Shown here: in pieces, positions 1 through 10,558 of the stretch
Layout: each line of letters opens with the position of its first letter
Numbering within the stretch: the first letter of the stretch is position 1
Notes under the pieces: model-generated
What the model saw: only the letters and a program-made list of their open reading frames with translations
What the model was told of the DNA's origin: nothing
Database searches by the model: none
NCBI GenBank assembly: GCA_033398695.1
Contig: CM065812.1
Span: 137,894,858-137,958,857 of the forward strand
Origin: Orobanche coerulescens
Lineage: Eukaryota > Streptophyta > Magnoliopsida > Lamiales > Orobanchaceae
Direction of reading: 5' to 3'
Length of the DNA stretch: 64,000 nucleotides
Position numbers and translations under genes: made by a program

Positions 1-288
1 TTTGAAAGGTTTGAGAATTCTTAAAATCCCAAATGTTTTCAAAACTCCCGAGATCGTAAAATGTTTTCACAAGATGTATATCGGGTTTACCCCTATCTTT
101 CGATTTAACCGTTTTGATTAAGTGATTTACCTCGGGAAGTATGTTTATGATTAACATGTTCCGTGGAGTATGATATGTATGGCTCGTTTTCGTATTTTAT
201 ACTTGCACTAGCAAAACAGTGGAGTTTTGCTAACCCCCGAGTATTCGGGGTGTGGATGTCTGTATTGCATTCAGGTTTTGGAGCAGAG
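1..288 (+). repeat. Element A 5' LTR, left part (interrupted, runs off window)
   Basis: Bases 1-283 match 9955-10238 of the 3' LTR of element A almost exactly, so this is the distal part of a long Tekay-type LTR in plus orientation. Its start lies outside the window. It contains a perfect hairpin with arms TAGCAAAAC and GTTTTGCTA around a 6-nt loop (about 211-234), which recurs in the 3' LTR and in the inverted LTR. The LTR stops at 288, where element T is inserted, and resumes at 4703. Confidence 0.85.
284..288. other. Target site duplication of element T (cagag; second copy 4703-4707)
   Basis: The 5 bp cagag directly precede the TG of the T element and recur directly after its terminal CA at 4703-4707. 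The uninterrupted site can be read at about 10233-10245 in the 3' LTR of A, where cagag occurs once. This fixes both ends of the insertion and shows that T is younger than A. Confidence 0.95.
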
Positions 289-1398
289 TGTTGTGTCAAG
301 AATTAACACCTTCCGACCGGCGATCGCCTCCGAGGCCGAGCGACCGACTTACTGCCGAGCGGCCAAGGCAGATCTGCCGAGCCTCAACCCAGCGGACCAG
401 CTAAATCGGCCAAAGGAAGGTCCCAGGACAAGTCCCGGTACCGAGCGATCGACCTCAGATACGATCATCACTCGGCACTCGGCGACCGACTCCTGGCGAT
501 CGACTAGCGGACGATCCTCTCTGGGCATCTGCCGATCGACCTATGGTGACCGACCATTGCCGACCTTCAGTAACTGGCCGATGGCCATCCAGTCGGCCAA
601 AGCCGAGCAAGCAGGACTGACCCCACGTGCAGATCCACAAAAGGCGCTGACAAACTTGTCACCTACCTCACCTACCAGCATGGCCCAGACCTGCGAAAGG
701 AGTTGGCGGACAAGACATGTGACTACAGTCTGTCACCTACTGACAAAATCCGCCGAAAGTAGCCAAGTGGGACCTCCTGTGACAGTGCTTCCGGACGCGT
801 GCTGGATCCTCATTGGACCGCACGGCTGGCCACCAGCTGTAGCTTTGGACTTTTGGCAGGCAGCCCACGTGCCCTTTAGGACGATCGCCCCGTAACATTA
901 AATGCTGAAAGGCGATCGCCCACTAGGGGACAGGGCCTCTCAGCCTCTATATATACAAGGCTCCCAGCACTTGTAAAGGGACCGAAACTCTTCTGCACAA
1001 ACCGAGATTCTGACTCTGAACTCTCTGATTCACGCAATACAGAAGCAAATCACTTACACTTGGCTAACATCCAACTCTTGGCAACAGCTTTCTTTCGGTC
1101 TTACTTCTCCCAGCCTTTTCTCCTCGAGCAGATTACCGGCGGGACGAAGAACACCGAGCTTCGCTCAAGAGCCGGATCAACAGAGTCTTTTTACACTCAT
1201 TGTATTTAGATTTCTCTCATTAATACTTGTATCCACGAATATTTGTATTAATAACATCTCGCGAGAGCATTCAAGCCCGGGCCTAACAAACCCGGCAAAT
1301 CTTGTTTTATTTATCATCTCTCGGAAGTGCTCCCGCATTTGTTTGTTGTCCGTCTTCCAGCAGTATTAATCTTCGGATAAATATTTTGGGCAACAACA
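289..1398 (+). repeat. 5' LTR of element T
   Basis: This 1110-bp LTR starts tgttgtgtcaag and ends gggcaacaaca. It is homologous over its full length to 3612-4702. Differences between the two are concentrated at CTG/CAG/CCG triplets (for example around 440, 760-810 and 975-1040). A 222-codon open frame at 227-895 crosses the A/T junction and is not a gene. Confidence 0.93.
948..955 (+). promoter_or_regulatory. TATA box in the 5' LTR of T
   Basis: tatatata lies in the context cctctatatatacaagg and is conserved at 4256-4263 in the 3' LTR. Just upstream (911-920) is the perfect palindrome GGCGATCGCC. This is the expected layout of an LTR U3 promoter; transcription would start about 30 bp downstream. 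Confidence 0.6.
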
Positions 1399-3611
1399 AT
1401 TGGCGCTAGAGGAAGGGGATCAACCCTCGATTTTTTACACCTACCGTCCCGAAGAACACTCACTGTTCTCGGGCGAGATACTGAAGTGACACTTACGCAC
1501 TTCAAAGAAATCCTTCGAAATCATGTCTTAGCCTCCGCGTCGAAGAAAGCCGGATCACCGGCCAAACCCCTGTTCCGTCGGTCCGAGCCACGGCCCGATG
1601 GTGGAAGGTAGCCGCCCTTGATCGAGACGCTCGATCCGTCCACGGGCGGCGGCCCAAGCCTCTCGCTCGATCGGTTCGAACCAAGGAGCAGATCGAAGGG
1701 GCCTGGCCGTCCTACAGAGCGACGGAGTGCTCTCGACGCGCCTCGGCTACCGCCCCGGTCTCTCGCCGGGAGATCAGCGGAAGCTCAAGGCACTGCGGCC
1801 GAGCAATCGCCAGAGGCTCCGTCCGCGGAAGAGGCGCTCGCCCGGCCAGGGCACCTCTGTCTTGATCGCACAGGCGGTGATCCGACACAGCTGCAAGGCG
1901 GTCGGCCCGGCTACGAGGCAGCGGAGTTTGAGTCCGTCACCGGGAGCTCGGCTACCCGACTCCCGGAAGGCGGCTGGCCGTCTGGCTCCCCCTCGCCAAA
2001 TTGCCGAGGTCGGTGGTAGCGGGCCGGAGATCGGTACACGATCGCCTAGGCTCCTGCTCCCAAGCCGATCGGCAAGCGACCAAGCCACGGCGATGGGCTG
2101 CGATGCGGCGTCAACTCGGCGACATGAAGGCGCTCACGGAATCCGGGCGGCGCCAAGAAGACGATCGCCGGGCCAAGCGAGCCGCTCGCGATCGACATCG
2201 AGCTCGCCCCGTCACGGCCTGAGATCGCTCCCCGCAAACACCGTGTCGTGGGGCGATCGGACCCCAAGTGCACTGAGGAAATTCAACATCTACATGGGGG
2301 TGTGGGGCATCGCGCGACCGAGATGCGAATGTTCCCTCGACGCTGGGCGACCTCGCCCACCGGTGGTACACTTCATTGCCACCTCGGTCCATTGGCTCCT
2401 TTAACGAGTGGCGCACGGCTTCAGAGTACTTCGCCACTGTGGTCGTCGGCCGAAGGTCCCCTTCGCATGATGCAAATCAAGCGGGGAGAAGAAGAGTCCG
2501 ACTCGGACTACATCGGCCGGGTAGACGTAATCATCCTCAATGGCGAGCCCATAAGCGATGAGACCGCCCTCTACGCGGTCTAGGAGGTTTCGGGGTTTTC
2601 GCCTATGTTCGGGCATCTTACAAAGACCCAACCTACGACCTCGCGGCCTTAGGGCTAGAGCCGCAGATTTTACGGCCAGGCAAAGGTTTCTTCTTAGCCT
2701 GTGAGCAGCGCGATCGGCACCCGGACGACGATCTCCCACACGATCGCCAATATCGACCTACGAATAAAGCGATCGGCAGCCGAGCGACGATCGACAGTCT
2801 TCCAGCCCGATCGCCGATCATCACGCTACATCATCCGCAGTTCGGAGGACACGATCGCCATCTACAGTCCAGCATATAACATGACGGACTAAGGCATAAG
2901 ATCGCCTCCACCGCACATCATAAAGCCATGGCCCTGGCAGTCGATGGAACCGGCTGCTTCGGCTATGCAAGGTCCCTTTCGGCCAAGATCGCCCGCCCTT
3001 CGTTTAAATACGAGGCCGGCGTAGTCTGAGGGCTCTCCAACATTAATCAGTGGACACGATCGCTCGCCCTCAAAGGTTCATCATCTAACATGGTGAACCC
3101 GGACAATGCGACGTGCCACAACCCCGTCTCAACGTACACCGTCGAGGTCGGCCATCTCCATGGCTGGCCGAGGTGGAAGCAGAGCTAACAAGCCGCAGGC
3201 GTGGAGTTGATTCATCCAACGCTGCCCTGCGCAAGGACTCCTCTAGACCGAGACCGCACGCCTTTCGTTTAAATACAAGGCGAGGCGCATCCTAACAGAG
3301 GACCCTCATAATAAAGTGAGTCACGAGACACTCATTGTCTTCGCGCACCAAGACACGGTCATGGGGTCGGTCCATCGATCTCCGCGACTGTGCACGATTC
3401 CTCAAGCAAGCGAAACCACCAAGTTTCCATGGGGGATCGGCCAATGTTGTTTTTGCGGTACAAGACCGAAAGATATCTAAGCAAATCTACTATGTTAGAA
3501 CAAGTCAGAGTCCTAAGTCAGATCAGCAAGGTCTCACGTCCTCAACCAGACGCGATCACCGGAAGAACCACCTCGCCCCATGTCTTCAACATAGGAGCAA
3601 GTGGGGGCAAT
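1399..3611 (+). other. Interior of element T, largely non-coding
   Basis: The PBS-like sequence is at 1400-1416 and the polypurine stretch at about 3590-3611. Apart from the gag-like scrap at about 2365-2640, I recognise no coding frame. Short open frames in this GC-rich DNA overlap on both strands and look like composition artefacts. CGATCG and GCGATCGC are strikingly frequent. Confidence 0.6.
2365..2640 (+). pseudogene. Decayed gag remnant (Tat-like) in element T
   Basis: One plus frame gives a stretch with SIGSFNEW followed by YFATVVVGRR (about 2380-2455). A shifted plus frame continues with MMQIKRGEEESDSDYIGR and then LNGEPISDETAL (about 2467-2580). This is the order expected for the core of a plant Ty3 Gag: a region with Phe and aromatic residues, then an (I)KQG.ESL.DY-type motif, then an acidic helix. 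At least one frameshift and a stop at 2581 break it, so no protein is made. Classification is by motif memory only; a profile search with the retrotransposon Gag family would test it. Confidence 0.45.
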
Positions 3612-4702
3612 TGTTGTGTCAAGAATTAACACCTTCCGACCGGCGATCGCCTCCGAGGCCGAGCGACCGACTTCTCGCTGAGCGGCCAAGGCAGATCTGC
3701 CGAGCCTCAACCCGGCGGACCGGCTAAATCGGCCAAAGGAAGGTCCCAGGACAAGTCCCGTGCAGAGCGATCGACCTCGAATACGATCATCACTCGGCAC
3801 TCGGCGGCCGACTCTGGCGATCGACTAGCGGACGATCCTCTCAGGCATCTGCGATCGACCTATGGTGACCGACCATTGCCGACCTTGATGGCGGCCGATG
3901 GCCATCCAGTCGGCCAAAGCCGAGCAAGCAGGCCCGACCCCACGTGCAGATCCACAAAAGGCGCCGACAAACTTGTCACCTACCTCACCTACCGGCATGG
4001 CCTGGACTGCGAAAGGAGTTGGCGGACAAGACATGTGACTACGATCTGTCACCTACCGACAAAATCCGCCGAAAGTAGCCAAGTGGGACCTCTGTGACAG
4101 TGCTTAGGACGCGTCTTTGGATCCTCATTGGACCTTGCAGTGCCGCCACAGTGTAGCTTTGGACTTTGGCGGGCGGCCACGTGCCCTTTAGGACGATCGC
4201 CCGTAACATTAAATGCTTTGGCGATCGCCCACTAGGGACAGGGCCTCTCGGCCTCTATATATACAAGGCTCCCGGACTTGTAAAGGGACCGAAACTCTTA
4301 CGCACAAACCGAGATTCGACTCTGAACTCTCGATTCACCTTGTCTGAAGCAAATCACTTACACTTGGCTAACATCCAACTCTTGGCAACAGCTTTCTTTC
4401 GGTCTTACTTCTCCCAGCCTTTTCTCCTCGAGCAGATTACCGGCGGGACGAAGAACACCGAGCTTCGCTCAAGAGCCGGATCAACAGAGTCTTTTTACAC
4501 TCATTGTATTTAGATTTCTCTCATTAATACTTGTATCCACGAATATTTGTATTAATAACATCTCGCGAGAGCATTCAAGCCCGGGCCTAACAAACCCGGC
4601 AAATCTTGTTTTATTTATCATCTCTCGGAAGTGCTCCCGCTTTTGTTTGTTGTCCGTCTTCCAGCAGTATTAATCTTCGGATAAATATTTTGGGCAACAA
4701 CA
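3612..4702 (+). repeat. 3' LTR of element T
   Basis: This 1091-bp copy of 289-1398 includes the TATA box at 4256-4263. It is shorter mostly because of small gaps at CTG/CAG/CCG sites (3760-4330). These look more like consensus errors than real divergence, so the true LTR identity, and hence recency of insertion, is probably higher than it appears. Confidence 0.93.
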
Positions 4703-5028
4703 CAGAGCACAGGGTCGGCATGAAGGATGATGAAAGATGAACGATTCTAATCACACGAGGACCCGTTGATGTCGTATTGGTTTAGCTGTATTTTATTTCC
4801 GCTGCAGTATATTTTCCCCGTTGTACGGGAGCATTTTGTATTCGACCCCTGCGTGGGCATGTAATGTGTTAGAGTTGTATGTTTTTATTGAAAGGCCAAA
4901 TCGGTCTACTGAGTCTTTTTAGCCTTAAAGGCATTGTCGAGTTGTTCGATTGTTGTTACCAGCCTGGTAGATCCTTGAGGAAAGGTTCTACGGCGTGTAA
5001 TATCCCTGAGCGGATTGGGGGTGTTATA
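4703..5028 (+). repeat. Element A 5' LTR, right part
   Basis: This continues the A LTR after the T insertion and matches 10233-10558. It ends gggggtgttata, where the 3' LTR ends gggggtgttaca. The terminal CA has become TA, a C-to-T change. Confidence 0.9.
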
Positions 5029-5032
5029 TAAA

Positions 5033-5049
5033 TGGTATCGGAGCTTAGG
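5033..5049 (+). promoter_or_regulatory. Primer binding site of element A (initiator tRNA-Met type)
   Basis: tggtatcggagcttagg starts 4 nt after the LTR end. It matches the 3' end complement of plant initiator tRNA-Met with one change (TGGTATCAGAGC is usual). The same PBS follows the LTRs of B, C and D. Confidence 0.85.
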
Positions 5050-6774
5050 TTGTGGAAACCTAGGCTGTCGGGTCAGTGGTGTCTGTTGAGTTTTGTCTCG
5101 TCGGATTTTGTCTGACTGAGTCGTGTCGCGACGCATCGTCTGAGTTGGTTTGTCGTGATTAGTATCGTGGGGCGATCATCATCTTCGTGCGACCTGTGGA
5201 TGTAAGTCTCCCTTCTTTGTGTTGTGCCTCGTGTGACACGAGCTATTTTTATGATTATTTGTTAACTGATGGAATCCTCTTATGGATTTTGATTTCGTGA
5301 TATGTGGTTATTTGACTCTCATATGTCGCTGGTATGAGGAGTATTGTTGCTGGACTGTGCATGTCGAATTGTATTTCTTTTATCCGCTGCGTGAGTCCTT
5401 TTGCAATGGCTTTCGGTATTTTACCGATTGAGTTTTATTTCGAAAACCAATTCCTTAACCGAATTTTTGGCATTATGGCCTTGATCATTTTGGCGAAATT
5501 CTTATGACGGTATTTAGTATTTTGTAAATGGCTTTTATGAGTTTTAGAAATATTACCATCATCGGCCTTTTTGGCGTTTTTGTAAATGGTTTTATCTTGG
5601 TGGGTTCCGGCGCAGGACCCACGGCGTTATAATGTTCCGTGTAATTACCTGAAATTTTTGGGCATTCTAGCCCATTGAATTATCCTTGAAAAACTTGAGT
5701 ATTTTAGAAAATAAATTTCGAGACGTACTTTTAAAATGAATTATTTTCTCGTGGTACGTCCAAGGTGCCACAATATATTTCAAAATTCTTATAACTCGAG
5801 GACCAAAATATTTTGAGATATTTTCAAATGTTATATAAACACTTTTACTTAGACCCGAGGGTCGAATATTCTGAAAGTCTTTCACTAAGAGAAGGTGTCC
5901 TCATTTTTGTTCAAACGCAAGACGATTTTCCAAGTTTCGATAACAATGTTTGCACTACTTTTTGTAAAGTGATACTCAAGATCAACTGGTGTTTCCAAAC
6001 TATTTTCAAAAGGTGGTTTTCATTTTTAAAACCCATCATTTCGTGCTTGTGGTCGGAGAAGGTGTGTATGATGTTGGTATTATTGTTAGGGTGTTAGCCC
6101 TCCGAATTGTGATTGAATTGGTGGCGTGAACGATTAGTCGTTCGCCACGCATATATTTTGTTAGCCCTTATGGGAGGTGTGATGACGATCCTTAATGTTG
6201 TCATTTCGTGGTGGCTTGCGTGTTATCGCACCTGTGTGAGCTGTTAAAGCTTGGGTTTGTACATTTGTGTACATATGTGATTGTTTCATAATGTTTGTAA
6301 TTATGTGCTGGTTATTGTTCGGGCCGTTGAGGTCGCCGAACGATACCGTCGTTGCTGTAGTGTTTGTGTGTATTATTTTACGATGATAATCGTTGTATAT
6401 GATATGTATTATGATTCCTTGTTGTGCTGAGTTGGCATCTCCGCTATGTTGTTTTGCGACGTTATGCCCCATTGTATCTAGCATTTGTATTTTCGGTATG
6501 CCGAGCCGAGGCGTTTCAACCGTGATGTGCCGGGGCATGCACGTGTAAATTGTCCTTCTCGTCAGTAACACATTTCAAGTGTGGACTCGAGGGACACCGA
6601 ATTCAGTTTTGCGAATTGACCACCAAGACTTTCGGAGTTCGCGCTTCAGCACAGTTATCAGAATCAGCTTTGAGAGGCCTTCGAAGGATGTTTCTATCGG
6701 TTGCTTGTTGTGTTGTCACATTGATTTCGTTGTTGTGAGTTTCGGGGACGACACTCCTTTTAGATGAGGTCGAA
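5050..6774 (+). other. Rearranged interior of element A with little recognisable coding
   Basis: After the PBS comes a leader with a splice-donor-like gatgtaagt near 5199. About 5590-5640 resembles the end of a Tekay LTR (tggtgggttcc...acccacggcg). 5650-6500 shows no coding similarity I can name. A hairpin with arms gtggcg..aacga and tcgtt.cgccac lies at about 6120-6148. The stretch ends with gag zinc-knuckle remnants and a PPT-like sequence at 6741-6774. A full Tekay interior is about 5 kb with RT and integrase; those are missing here. Confidence 0.5.
6520..6617 (+). pseudogene. Remnant of a double CCHC zinc knuckle from a Ty3 gag
   Basis: One frame reads PGHARVNCPSRQ and then a stop. The next block reads FKCGLEGHRIQFC. 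These are the halves of two successive C-x2-C-x4-H-x4-C nucleic-acid-binding knuckles, the arrangement seen intact in element B (15655-15760). The first cysteines of each are lost and the frames do not connect, so this is a decayed Gag C-terminus of element A or a related element. Confidence 0.5.
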
Positions 6775-7795
6775 TATAATACCCGTATTATTTTTGGCTT
6801 CTGCATTTCCTCTTTCTCAAGTCTATCGACTCGCTCGTGTTCGTTGATACTTTCTGAACTTGTTCTGTATTTCGGTTTTGTCGTTCGAACGAGCTGTGAT
6901 CTTGTTTTGGGTCAATCTGGTTATCGCTGTGACTTTTTCGAGTTCGGTTCGATTCTTGTGAACCTTGTTCGGAAGTGACATCATCTGGTTTCACTAGTTC
7001 TCTTATTCGAAGTGGATCGGATTTGGAACTTCTATATTTTCGACTCTGTCGACTCGTTTATGTTCGTTAACATTTTCTGAGCTTGCCCTATCCCTTTCTT
7101 TTATTGATCGAACGAGTGTGGTGTTTTGAAATTACTCGTTTGTCGTTGTGACTTTTCAATTACTATTCCCTTTCCTATGGATCTTATGTGAATCACATCT
7201 TGTTGCTTTTACCGGATCATATATTGTCTCGAGTCGAGATGTGAACCTTGGAGTTGTTGTTTGAATTTTATTATCCTTTATATTTCGGACATGAATGTTC
7301 GATTTTTGTTGTCTCGATCATTTGTTTGTTCGGTTTTTGTTCTCGTTTCGTGATTGTTGAGCGTTCAGGCTCCTTCCTAATTCCCTTAAGTTCGGGAAAT
7401 TAGTCTCGTTTTCGATCTTCCAACCCTTGGGCGGTGGAATTCCGTATTTGTTCAGCGATTGGCTCGCATTTTGATTGATGTACCGTTGGGTTGGTCAATC
7501 ATATTGATTTTCGTTCGTTGTGTTTTGTGATTGTTCGGATAATTGACTTGATTATATTATCCATTTGATGACGCTTGTCACTTGTTGGTTTTATTATATC
7601 CCTAACGGCGACGTTGTGTTGGTCGCCGTGGAGCGTGTTTTCACACCGTATATTCCGTTGCGTTGCTTGTAACATTTCGCCTTTGGGCGTAAGTTACGCG
7701 TTTCTTGTGTACCTCGTTGAGTTTTCCTGGCGGGATACTTCTTCTCCCTACTTGTTTTAAGTTTCGGGACGAAACATCTTTTAAGGATGGTAGAA
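6775..7795 (+). repeat. Extra LTR-start-like (U3) segment upstream of the A 3' LTR
   Basis: 6741-6780 reads tttcggggacg...ttttagatgag..tataatacccgt. This is the pol-end/PPT/LTR-start signature of these Tekay elements, but it sits 1.0 kb before the real 3' LTR. The following bases resemble U3 sequence of related LTRs (tcgactcgctc, gtcgttcgaacgagc, cctaattcccttaagttcggg). At 7757-7795 the signature occurs again (ttttaagtttcgggacgaaac...) and leads into the true LTR. A similar double arrangement exists at 53699-54333. Confidence 0.5.
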
Positions 7796-10558
7796 TGTAA
7801 TACCTGTAATTTCGATTTCCGGTAATTTCTTTTTTTTTCCGGCGAAAGTCCGTTTTGACGACTCGCTCATGACCATTTCGTCATTCCGAGAATGATTAAT
7901 TCTTCACTTTTTGTCATCCGAGCTCGTTTCGGTGTCGTTTTGTTGAGTTCCGTGCTTTTTAGCGGTCTTTCCGCACTTGAGTTCGATTCTTGCGAATCTC
8001 GTCCGAAACTGTTGTTTCGACTTTCTCGTAAGTTCATTTAATATTATTATTTATGTTTCGAGCTTTGGCTTGGTGTTTCGATCACGTATCGTGATTTTCG
8101 GGCGTTTTGGGCCATTTTCGTAATTTCCCAAAGTTTGGGGTAATTACTTTCCGTTGTCGAATTTTGAGCCTTCGGGTGGTCGGAATCGTGTGTTCTCTTA
8201 GTGCTCAGATTCGTCTTTGCGAGTACTTCGTAACCGTATCTTCGATTCGTACTCAGGTTCGGGTTTCGGGGTCGTTCGGGCCGTCGGAGTTGGTCCCGGC
8301 CGAGTCATGGCCGGGCATCTTTGAGGCGAGCGGCCCTAGCGAGTAACGTCGGTAGTGATCGGCGATTCGTCGTAAGACCGGTTACGTACGTAAGGCCATG
8401 GACGGTTACGTCATGTAACGCTTCCGCATTTCTAGGCGGTGAGTTCGGCCATGGCGGTTCGTCGTAAGCCGGCCGATTACGTACGTGCCGGCGATCGTCT
8501 GTTAAGGCACAGCGGCGTTTTTCTTCAGCCATTTTCACTCGGTTTTCCTTCTTTTCCGCGGCTGGAGGTGTTGGTCATGGAGGAGTGTTGTTATACAATT
8601 AATCTATGAAGTTTTGAGGTTCATATCATCAATCATCCATCCAATAACATCCTCCGATCTACCGAATCAGGTCAGATTTCCTAGAAATCTAGTTTTGGGG
8701 AATTTGGGTATTTTGGTTGTTTTCGTCCGATTAATCCGATTTAACTTAGGATTGTGATGGATTGATGATTATTTAGATGTTTTATATCTTTTCCCTTGTT
8801 ATTCCATGGTTGGATCGTATCGATTCGTTGTTTTGGTCGAGTTCTTGATCGACGCCTTGAAGGTGTCCGGTAAAATGTCTTAGAGGGGTTTTCGGGCGTT
8901 CTACGATTATTCCTCATCATATGATCATTGATTTATTAATTATATGATGTTAGGGTCGAGTTTCTTACGAAGAAACCGAGTTGAACCCTTCCGTTCGTTG
9001 TCGTCTTCCTTTTCGATAGCATCGGGCTTTTCGAAGCTTTCCGGTTGAGCCGTGTTCGTCGGAATACTTGCGTACCGATTTCGAGGCAAGTATCTTGCCC
9101 ATACGTTTCATGTTTCATAGGCATAATTGTTGATAAATGATTTTTATATGAAATCCAAATGTTTAATGAACGTAAAAAGGGATCGGTATGTCCTCGATAA
9201 ATGTTGTCTTTCAACGATAATTCGTATACTTCGTGAATATGTGTTCTCGGAATATGTGTGTTGGTTTTGTATGTTTAAAGATAATATGATCACTTCGAGT
9301 GAGTTTTATAGACCGTAATCCTTTGCCGGGGATTACGTATTGTTATTGTGTACTTGTTCGGTAAGAACGTAATGTGTGTGATATTAGTTGTTACTCCTTG
9401 AAAGGAGGTTGTGAAACTTAATGTTGTTTGGATTGATAAGTGATTATTGTTGTGTGCTTGATGTATGTGATGTGCCTCCGGGTAGGATTGTTGAATCTCC
9501 GGGATCCATACTTGCTAGTATGGGTCGGGCGTGACCGTAGGGTTATCCAATCCGGGTATGTCTTGCGGGGACTCCGAGGTTCGTGGATTGTTAGCCCGAT
9601 GCCGAGATAACTTGTGGGGTTATCATCGGGTGTGTCTTGCGGGGACTCCGAGGTTCGTGGCTTGTTAGCGCAATGCCGGGATAACTTATGGTTGTGGTTT
9701 GATTATGTACCTATATGTGCTTGTAGTCACGTGACTGCGGTTACGGTGACATGTGATTTGATATAGTTTCCCTATGGGTTATTCACTCAGGTTTGTTCTA
9801 CGGGAGCATCTGAGGTCCGTGGCTTGCTAGCACGGGACGCGAATAATCTGTGGAAACAGGTTGTTATGGTATGATCGGGTCATGGACCCCATTTGTTGTT
9901 ATCGAATTTATGTTTTGGGAAAATGACTTTTGGGCTGTGTCCCTAAATGTTTTTGAAAGGTTTGAGAATTCTTAAAATCCCAAATGTTTTCAAAACTCCC
10001 GAGATCGTAAAATGTTTTCACAAGATGTATATCGGGTTTACCCCTATCTTTCGATTTAACCATTTTGATTAAGTGATTTACCTCGGGAAGTATGTTTATG
10101 ATTAACATGTTCCGTGGTGTATGATATGTATGGCTCGTTTTCGTATTTTATACTTGCACTAGCAAAACAGTGGAGTTTTGCTAACCCCCGAGTATTCGGG
10201 GGGTGGATGTCTGCATTGCATTCAGGTTTTGGAGCAGAGCACAGGGTCGGCATGAAGGATGATGAAAGATGAACGATACTAATCACACGAGGACCCGTTG
10301 ATGTCGTATTGGTTTAGCTGTATTTTATTTCCGCTGCAGTATTTTTCCCCGTTATGCAGAGCATTTTGTATTCGACCCCTGCGTGGGCATGTAATGTGTT
10401 AGAGTTGTATGTTTTTATTGAAAGGCCAAATCGGTCTACTGAGTCTTTTTAGCCTTAAAGGCATTGTCGAGTTGTTCGATTGTTGTTACCAGCCTGGTAG
10501 ATCCTTGAGGAAAGGTTCTACAACGTGTAATATCCCTGAGCGGATTGGGGGTGTTACA
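7796..10558 (+). repeat. 3' LTR of element A (Tekay-like, 2.76 kb)
   Basis: It starts tgtaatacctg right after the PPT region and ends gggggtgttaca. Its last 600 bp match the two halves of the 5' LTR. It contains a 74-bp tandem duplication (from about 9541) and the R-region hairpin (about 10165-10190). Long LTRs are typical of Tekay/Del chromoviruses. No reading frame in it is supported. Confidence 0.85.
9541..9688 (+). repeat. 74-bp tandem duplication inside the A LTR
   Basis: tgtcttgcggggactccgag occurs at 9559 and 9633, each followed by gttcgtgg.ttgttagc and a gataactt block. A third, diverged copy is recognisable near 9790-9850 (acgggagcatctgaggtccg). Confidence 0.8.

Larger units (their letters stand above)
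289..4702 (+). mobile_element. Complete non-autonomous LTR retrotransposon T (Tat-like Ty3/gypsy), 4.4 kb
   Basis: The element is bounded by TG...CA, has two ~1.1-kb LTRs (289-1398 and 3612-4702) and a 5-bp TSD. The 5' LTR is followed by a PBS-like stretch (tggcgctagaggaaggg, 1400-1416). The 3' LTR is preceded by a purine-rich tract ending in agtgggggcaat. The 2.2-kb interior has no RT, RNase H or integrase, only a broken gag-like segment, so mobility would need proteins from another element. Assignment to the Tat/Retand group rests on the PBS and PPT style and the gag remnant and is inference. The DNA is GC-rich and full of CGATCG, unlike its neighbours. Confidence 0.88.

Noticed and set aside
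227..895. A 222-codon plus frame rich in Arg/Ser/Pro
   Set aside because: It crosses the A/T insertion junction and lies in the GC-rich T LTR. It has no domain, and the homologous 3' LTR does not keep it open.
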